A stretch of DNA of 9,208 nt from Oscillospiraceae bacterium. GTDB lineage: Bacteria; Bacillota; Clostridia; Oscillospirales; Oscillospiraceae. The position numbers and the translations under genes were made by a program. This document shows, in pieces, positions 5,951-9,208 of this stretch. The notes under the pieces are model-generated. The model ran no database searches. It was not told the origin of the DNA and saw nothing but the letters and a program-made list of their open reading frames with translations. Every line of letters begins with the position of its first letter. Within the stretch, counting starts at the first letter, position 1. The stretch lies in NCBI GenBank assembly GCA_020866945.1, contig JAJBVW010000065.1, forward strand, positions 1 through 9,208, given 5' to 3'.

Positions 5951-7143
5951 TCCAGCACCTCCAACCCGCACTGTATCAGTGCCTGCTTCAAATCGTCAAG
6001 GATGTCGCCGATGTCCTCAATGCCGACAGAGAAGCGGAAGAAGCCGTTGTGAAATTCCACCGGGTACAGATATTGCCGCTCATCGTTTTCACCTAGGAAA
6101 ACAATCAGGCTCTCATCGTGCCCCAGGGAAACGGCGGAGGTAACGATCTTAAGATAGCTGACAAATCGGTTGTGGGTGTCGTGGTCTGCCTTTAACCCGA
6201 AAGCCAGCACACCGCCGTAGCAGGGAGACATCTGCCGGACGGCAACGGCGTGGCCGGGATGGCTCTCCAGACCGGGATAGGCCACAAAGCTAACGCAGGG
6301 CTGCTTTTCCAGCCAACGCGCCGTCGCCAAGGCGTTTTCATTGTGCTGCCGCATTCGCAGAGGGAGGGTAACACTGCCCCGCATGATGAGCCAGGCGTTA
6401 AAGGGGCTGATGGTGCCACCCAGATTGACCTGGGAGGCTGCCCGAATCTGATCGAGATGTGCCTTTTTGCCCACAATAGCGCCACCCATGGCATCGCCGT
6501 GGCCGTTGATATACTTTGTCAGGCTCTCCACGGAAAAGTCCGCGCCCAGTTCCACGGGACGCTGGTTATAGGGCGAGGCAAAGGTGTTGTCCACGCTGAG
6601 CAGCGCTCCATGCCGGTGGGCGATGTCCGCGATGGCGGCAATATCAGAGACGGTAAGGGTCGGATTGCCCGGCGTCTCGATATGGATGAGCTTGGTGTTG
6701 GGCCGGAGGGCCGCTTTCACGTTGGCCGGGTCGGAGGTATCCACAATGGTGGTCTCCACACCAAATTTATTATTCAGCAGCTCATGGAGCAGCCGGTAGA
6801 CAGCAATATAGGTGACGCTGGAAAATATCACATGGTCGCCCTGGTTCAGCAGCGCGAAAAACAGGCCACTCAGAGCAGCCACACCGGAGGCCAGTACTAT
6901 GCAGTCCTCGCCACCCTCCAGGGATGCGATCCGTTCCTGGAGATATTTCTGATTGGTGCCGCCGTTGCGGGTATATAAATTTCCGTCGGCGCTTGACCAG
7001 TTCATATCCGTGGGATCGTATGGCAGGGCATAGCTGTTTGCCATAGTGATGGGCCGCTTGATGGCCCCACTGTCTTTGTCTGTCCCATTGCCCACATGGA
7101 CGGCCCTGGTGGCGAAGCCAGTTGCGTCAAACTCATTCGGCAT
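5947..7143 (-). CDS. Cystathionine gamma-synthase / O-acetylhomoserine sulfhydrylase-like PLP enzyme
   Basis: This 398-residue enzyme of the Cys/Met-metabolism PLP family has the usual length. Family marks are LYTRNGGTNQ (Y57, R59, phosphate contacts from the partner subunit), Y112 in the VTYIAVYRLL segment (equivalent of the ring-stacking Tyr), ETPGNPTL (156-163), D185 in LLSVDNTFASPY, K210 in SVESLTKYINGHGDAMGG (Schiff base), and R370 in GFFRFSVGIED for the substrate carboxylate. The family makes or breaks C-S bonds in cystathionine, homocysteine, methionine or cysteine; which reaction applies here is not decidable. After SLGHDESLI the usual Pro-Ala-x-x-(T/S)-H stretch is replaced by VFLGENDERQYLYPVEFHN, marking an unusual subgroup. 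The ATG at 7143 has GAGG 8 nt upstream (7151-7154). It is the first gene of the operon, about 47 nt from the predicted transcription start. Confidence 0.87.
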   Translation of the reverse strand: MPNEFDATGFATRAVHVGNGTDKDSGAIKRPITMANSYALPYDPTDMNWSSADGNLYTRNGGTNQKYLQERIASLEGGEDCIVLASGVAALSGLFFALLNQGDHVIFSSVTYIAVYRLLHELLNNKFGVETTIVDTSDPANVKAALRPNTKLIHIETPGNPTLTVSDIAAIADIAHRHGALLSVDNTFASPYNQRPVELGADFSVESLTKYINGHGDAMGGAIVGKKAHLDQIRAASQVNLGGTISPFNAWLIMRGSVTLPLRMRQHNENALATARWLEKQPCVSFVAYPGLESHPGHAVAVRQMSPCYGGVLAFGLKADHDTHNRFVSYLKIVTSAVSLGHDESLIVFLGENDERQYLYPVEFHNGFFRFSVGIEDIGDILDDLKQALIQCGLEVLE

Positions 7144-7170
7144 AAAAGGTACCTCGCTTTGTATTGTAAA

Positions 7171-7187
7171 CCTATATACATACTAGG
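7171..7187. promoter_or_regulatory. Candidate operator A, CCTA-N9-TAGG
   Basis: CCTATATACATACTAGG has inverted CCTA/TAGG ends with a 9-nt middle. It lies 9 nt beyond the -10 box of the - strand promoter, at about +4 to +20. It matches operator B (7381-7397) at 13 of 17 positions, in the same orientation and at the same promoter spacing. Binding here should block initiation or clearance. Rrf2-type regulators (CymR, IscR) are a plausible class given the gene content; this is inference. Confidence 0.65.
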
Positions 7188-7196
7188 ATAATTGGA

Positions 7197-7225
7197 ATCA
7201 TAGCACGACAGCAAGGTCGTGTCAA
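7197..7225 (-). promoter_or_regulatory. Promoter of the - strand sulfur operon
   Basis: Read on the - strand: TTGACA (7225-7220), exactly 17 nt, then TATGAT (7202-7197). This is close to the housekeeping sigma consensus. The predicted start is near 7190, leaving a leader of about 47 nt with no room for an attenuator. Confidence 0.85.
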
Positions 7226-7246
7226 GCCGTTTTGCACATATCAGCA

Positions 7247-7269
7247 CCCGGAAAAGCCCGTTTTCCGGG
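7247..7269. repeat. Palindrome between the divergent promoters
   Basis: CCCGGAAAA (7247-7255) and TTTTCCGGG (7261-7269) are perfect 9-bp arms around GCCCG. It lies 22 bp upstream of the - strand -35 box and 73 bp upstream of the + strand -35 box. No T-run follows on either strand. It could be an activator site, a bidirectional insulator or an old terminator. Confidence 0.5.
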
Positions 7270-7342
7270 GTATATTTGTTTCCGTCTGCGCTGACAGAAA
7301 ATAAAAATCATAAAAACATGGGGATTTAATCCAAAAAGGGGG

Positions 7343-7371
7343 TTGACAAGACGCTCTATCTGTGTTAATAT
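7343..7371 (+). promoter_or_regulatory. Promoter of the Cys leader and ABC importer operon
   Basis: TTGACA (7343-7348), 17 nt, TAATAT (7366-7371): near-perfect housekeeping promoter with expected start near 7378. It is divergent from the - strand promoter. The two -35 boxes are about 120 bp apart. Confidence 0.88.
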
Positions 7372-7380
7372 CCCATTATG

Positions 7381-7397
7381 CCTACGGAAATACTAGG
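7381..7397. promoter_or_regulatory. Candidate operator B, CCTA-N9-TAGG
   Basis: CCTACGGAAATACTAGG repeats operator A, with identical CCTA ends, ATACTAGG right half and N9 spacing. It also starts exactly 9 nt after its -10 box (7371), the same relative position as operator A. The matching geometry at two divergent promoters is the main evidence for a shared repressor. Confidence 0.65.
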
Positions 7398-7425
7398 TAA
7401 AATGCATGAAAGGAGCAAACGGAAG

Positions 7426-7539
7426 ATGTGGAATAAAAACACCTGTTGTTGTGAACGAATGCTTTGCTCCCGGACTGTTCAAGTGACCGGGCGCTTAAAC
7501 GCGCCTATATTTCCCCGGCGAATCATATCTGCGGCATAG
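7426..7539 (+). CDS. Cys-rich leader peptide of an attenuator
   Basis: This is a 37-residue frame starting MWNKNTCCCERMLCSR and ending in TAG at 7537-7539. Three consecutive TGT Cys codons lie at 7444-7452 and a fourth Cys codon (TGC) at 7465-7467. AAAGGAG (7409-7415) with a 10-nt spacer is a strong ribosome binding site, and the gene lies about 50 nt after the predicted transcription start. The later residues show no domain. The third Cys codon is 13 nt before the left arm of a long stem (7466-7487), the distance at which a ribosome stalled at Cys would just leave that arm free. The likely role is to sense charged Cys-tRNA, not to act as a stable protein. Codon choice and position make chance unlikely, but translation is not proven. 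Confidence 0.8.
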   Translation: MWNKNTCCCERMLCSRTVQVTGRLNAPIFPRRIISAA

Positions 7540-7572
7540 GGATAGCATTACAGTCACTTACAGTTCGGGAGC
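7466..7572 (+). promoter_or_regulatory. Antiterminator stem of the Cys attenuator
   Basis: The left arm 7466-7487 (GCTCCCGGACTGT, two bulged bases, AAGTGAC) pairs with the right arm 7553-7572 (GTCACTTACAGTTCGGGAGC). This makes 20 base pairs with one GU and a 2-nt bulge. The right arm contains the whole 5' strand of the terminator (7562-7569), so the two structures exclude each other. Between the arms a local hairpin GGCGC-TTAAAC-GCGCC (7490-7505) could bring them together when no ribosome is present. Confidence 0.8.
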
Positions 7573-7593
7573 GCAAGCGGCCCGGACTTTTTT
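7562..7593 (+). terminator. Conditional (attenuator) terminator
   Basis: AGTTCGGG (7562-7569) pairs with CCCGGACT (7581-7588), with one GU. An inner GC-GCAA-GC tip has a GNRA tetraloop, and the run of six Ts (7588-7593) starts at the base of the stem. It lies after the leader peptide stop and 160 nt before the binding-protein gene, so it would stop transcription before the importer unless the antiterminator forms. Confidence 0.88.
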
Positions 7594-7672
7594 CTGCCCA
7601 ATACGGGTTGCTTAGGATTCAGATACAATTCAATACATAGCATTGACTGGACAAACCGGAGATTCTTCCTAG

Positions 7673-7702
7673 TGTGGCAGAGGCCACAGAAGAAGGCTCT
7701 GG
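7673..7702 (+). promoter_or_regulatory. Two overlapping small hairpins upstream of the binding-protein gene
   Basis: TGTGGC (7673-7678) and GCCACA (7683-7688) form a perfect 6-bp hairpin with loop AGAG. Alternatively CAGAG/CC (7678-7685) can pair with GG/CTCTG (7695-7701), with one bulge, followed by GGTTTTG. The two share bases and cannot coexist. The T-run is only four, so a second weak attenuator is possible but speculative. The rest of 7594-7752 shows no gene. Confidence 0.35.
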
Positions 7703-7752
7703 TTTTGCGTTATCTCAAACTTAATTCTTTGATTTGTAAGGAGAATAAAAAC

Positions 7753-8865
7753 ATGAAAATCAAGCAATGGATCGCTGTACTGCTGGCTTTGGCAGCCCTG
7801 CTGGTGCCTCTGACAGCCTGCGGCAGCAGCTCGAACGATAGCATCACCGCAAGTGAGAATACCACAACGCAGGCCGCTGATGACAGCAATGTCGCGGAAA
7901 GTGACGATGAAACCACCGAAGCTGATGCCGCCACGGAGATTAAGTGGAGCATCACCATTCCCGGCGCAAGCGGATCCCTGTGCAACTCCCCCACCTATCT
8001 TGCTTATGAGCTGGGTTATTTTGCGGAGGAAGGAATCGACGTGGAGCTTATCACGGCGGACTTTGAAACAAAAAAGGTAGGGCTGAATAACGGCACTATA
8101 AGCACAGTCAACGGCGACTTCCAGTATTTCCAGTCCATCGAGGCTGGGGTGGGTATGACCATCGTAGGCGGTTTGCACCAGGGGTGCATCAAGCTGAACG
8201 TTTTGGCGGATTCCGATATTGAGACCGGGGCGGATCTGGAGGGCAAGACCATCGCCGTGGATGAGATAGGCGGCTCGCCCTATCAGGTGACAGTTTTGTG
8301 GCTGGCCCAGTATGGGCTGTCTGTGGATGATGTAAACATTGTGGCCTATAATGACAGCTCTCTGGAGATCGAGGCGCTGAAAAGCGGGCAGGTGGACGTA
8401 GCCGCCGTGTGGGATCCCATCGCCACTATCTCCACCCAGGACGGCACCGTTCGTACCATTTTGGACATCGGCACCGATGAGCCGTTTGCGGGGCATTTCT
8501 GCTGCTTCCTGTATGCTTCCACCAAGGTGGTGGAGGAGCAACCGGAGCTGATCGCCGCGGAACTGCGGGCCTATTATAAGGCCCAGAACTGGATCTATGA
8601 AAACCCGGAGGAGGCGGTGCAGATCGTCACCGAGAAGGGCTACGTCTCTCTGGACGAGGAATACTTTGACATCGCCGTAGAGCTTGTGAAGAGCTACAGC
8701 TACCCCTCTACGGAGGCATATGAGAACGGAGAATGGGACATCAAAGGCGATATTGAATACTACGCCCAGGCCCTGTATGACGCGGGATTTTTGACCACCG
8801 ACCCGGAGGAATTTGTATCCATTGCCTACACGGAAATAGACCTGACCCTTGGATTGGATGATTAA
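7753..8865 (+). CDS. ABC transporter substrate-binding lipoprotein (SsuA/TauA/NMT1 family)
   Basis: This is a 370-residue precursor. Residues 1-22 are a lipoprotein signal (MKIKQWIAVLLALAALL, lipobox L-T-A-C, C23 lipidated). Residues 24-62 are a Ser/Thr/Asp/Glu-rich linker. The rest is a type-2 periplasmic-binding fold: NSPTYLAYELGYFAEEGIDV (78-97) is the typical NMT1/SsuA first helix, GKTIAVDEIGGSPY (164-177) and LKSGQVDVAAVWDP (209-222) are conserved family segments. The family binds sulfonates, taurine, nitrate, or pyrimidine and related small ligands; the sulfur context and Cys attenuator favour an organosulfur ligand (inference). C77, C145 and the pair C250-C251 (GHFCCFLYAS) are unusual for a protein expected to be made under sulfur limitation. 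The ATG at 7753 is set by AAGGAG (7738-7743) with a 9-nt spacer; the frame is open to a GTG at 7672 but the signal peptide starts at 7753. Confidence 0.9.
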   Translation: MKIKQWIAVLLALAALLVPLTACGSSSNDSITASENTTTQAADDSNVAESDDETTEADAATEIKWSITIPGASGSLCNSPTYLAYELGYFAEEGIDVELITADFETKKVGLNNGTISTVNGDFQYFQSIEAGVGMTIVGGLHQGCIKLNVLADSDIETGADLEGKTIAVDEIGGSPYQVTVLWLAQYGLSVDDVNIVAYNDSSLEIEALKSGQVDVAAVWDPIATISTQDGTVRTILDIGTDEPFAGHFCCFLYASTKVVEEQPELIAAELRAYYKAQNWIYENPEEAVQIVTEKGYVSLDEEYFDIAVELVKSYSYPSTEAYENGEWDIKGDIEYYAQALYDAGFLTTDPEEFVSIAYTEIDLTLGLDD

Positions 8866-8883
8866 AGAAGCGGCGCTGTTGCC

Positions 8884-8911
8884 CGCCGTCTTTCCAAACG
8901 GAAGGACGGCG
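8884..8911 (+). repeat. Strong intercistronic hairpin between binding protein and permease
   Basis: CGCCGTCTTTCC (8884-8895) pairs with GGAAGGACGGCG (8900-8911), 12 bp with one GU and loop AAAC. An outer AGAAGC/GCTTCT pair (8866-8871 and 8920-8925) may extend it. No T-run follows. Such hairpins often stabilise the upstream binding-protein mRNA so that more of it is made than permease. Confidence 0.7.
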
Positions 8912-8970
8912 AGGCGGCTGCTTCTGAGAAAAGGTCTGGCTGTTTCCCCGACAAGAAAGTGAGGGATATT

Positions 8971-9208
8971 TTGCGAAAAGATCATTCAAACAATTCTGCC
9001 CACCGCCCAGGAGCCGGGAACCTGACCGGGCAGCAGGTATCAGGAAAACGTCTGCTTGGAGCGGCGCTCTTTACCATATCCGGGTTTGGTATTGCCATTT
9101 TGTCTAACTGGCTGCTGCCTCAGGTAGCGGAGACCACCAATGCCATATATGAGGTCGGAGCCGTTACCCTGACGCGCAACAGCTTTTACAGACTGGTGCT
9201 TCTTGGCA
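8971..9208 (+). CDS. ABC transporter permease, SsuC/TauC-like (5' part only)
   Basis: The frame starts at TTG 8971 with GAGGG at 8961-8965 (5-nt spacer) and runs off the window after 79 residues. A GTG at 8959 is an alternative start with a poorer ribosome site. The N-terminus is polar (about residues 1-27), then one clear membrane segment about 28-49 (LLGAALFTISGFGIAIL) ending WLLP, then VAETTNAIYEVGAVTLTRNS and the start of another hydrophobic stretch. This agrees with the first segment and the 'LP' junction of SsuC-type permeases. The conserved EAA loop lies outside the window, so identification rests on position after the binding protein. The operon should continue with an ATPase gene. 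Confidence 0.65.
   Translation, partial: MRKDHSNNSAHRPGAGNLTGQQVSGKRLLGAALFTISGFGIAILSNWLLPQVAETTNAIYEVGAVTLTRNSFYRLVLLG

Noticed and set aside
7610..7670. Possible second promoter (TTGCTT or TTGACT boxes) before the binding protein
   Set aside because: No acceptable -10 box lies at 16-18 nt from either -35-like hexamer.
7378..7752. T-box or S-box riboswitch in the importer leader
   Set aside because: No T-box consensus or SAM-riboswitch core is visible. The leader peptide with Cys codons explains the terminator better.
7669..8985. 438-codon open frame on the - strand
   Set aside because: It is antisense to the binding protein, which has a lipobox, a good ribosome site and family motifs. 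The reverse frame has no recognisable domain and appears to be a codon-bias shadow.
1..9208. CRISPR array, tRNA, rRNA or insertion sequence
   Set aside because: No regularly spaced direct repeats, cloverleaf, rRNA segments or transposase with terminal repeats were seen on either strand.

Overview
The window looks like a piece of a chromosome or chromosomally integrated element of a Clostridia-type Bacillota, most likely a gut Oscillospiraceae-like organism. Clues are strong AGGAGG/AAGGAG ribosome binding sites, TTG and GTG starts beside ATG, TTGACA-N17-TAtaAT promoters, a clostridial-style lipoprotein signal (L-T-A-C followed by a Ser/Thr/Asp-rich linker), and moderately GC-rich coding DNA. 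This is inferred by eye; no database was searched.

Left part (1-1959, + strand): the mobilisation end of an integrative or mobilisable element. It holds the last codons of an unidentified gene, a MobC-type relaxosome protein, a very GC-rich hairpin, a MOBP-type relaxase with an intact three-histidine motif, and a rho-independent terminator. The stretch 1960-2204 has no convincing gene but is dense in inverted repeats. It probably contains the border between the element and the sulfur locus, or oriT-like DNA; no att site could be identified.

Middle (2205-7143, - strand): a five-gene operon read right to left. The order is a cystathionine gamma-synthase/sulfhydrylase-like PLP enzyme, a DUF2318 (FtrD-like) membrane-anchored cysteine-rich protein, an HMA-DsbD_2/TauE-like-cupredoxin fusion membrane protein, a carbon-nitrogen hydrolase, and a NifS/IscS-like cysteine desulfurase. 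The first two genes overlap by ATGA and most junctions are short, so they are probably one transcript. The theme is cysteine/homocysteine sulfur chemistry joined to copper or iron/thiol handling at the membrane.

Right part (7144-9208): a divergent control region followed by a + strand operon for an SsuA/TauA/NMT1-type ABC importer (lipoprotein binding protein, then a truncated permease).

The control region is the most interesting part. Both operons have near-consensus promoters. A shared 17-bp motif, CCTA-N9-TAGG, sits exactly 9 nt beyond the -10 box of each promoter, suggesting that one repressor controls both. The importer transcript then starts with a 37-codon leader peptide beginning MWNKNTCCCERMLC, with three consecutive Cys codons. 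The leader overlaps a 20-bp long-range stem that is mutually exclusive with an intrinsic terminator. This has the layout of a cysteine-sensing transcription attenuator. The model is that a repressor senses sulfur or Fe-S status for both operons, while Cys-tRNA supply adds a second check on the importer alone.
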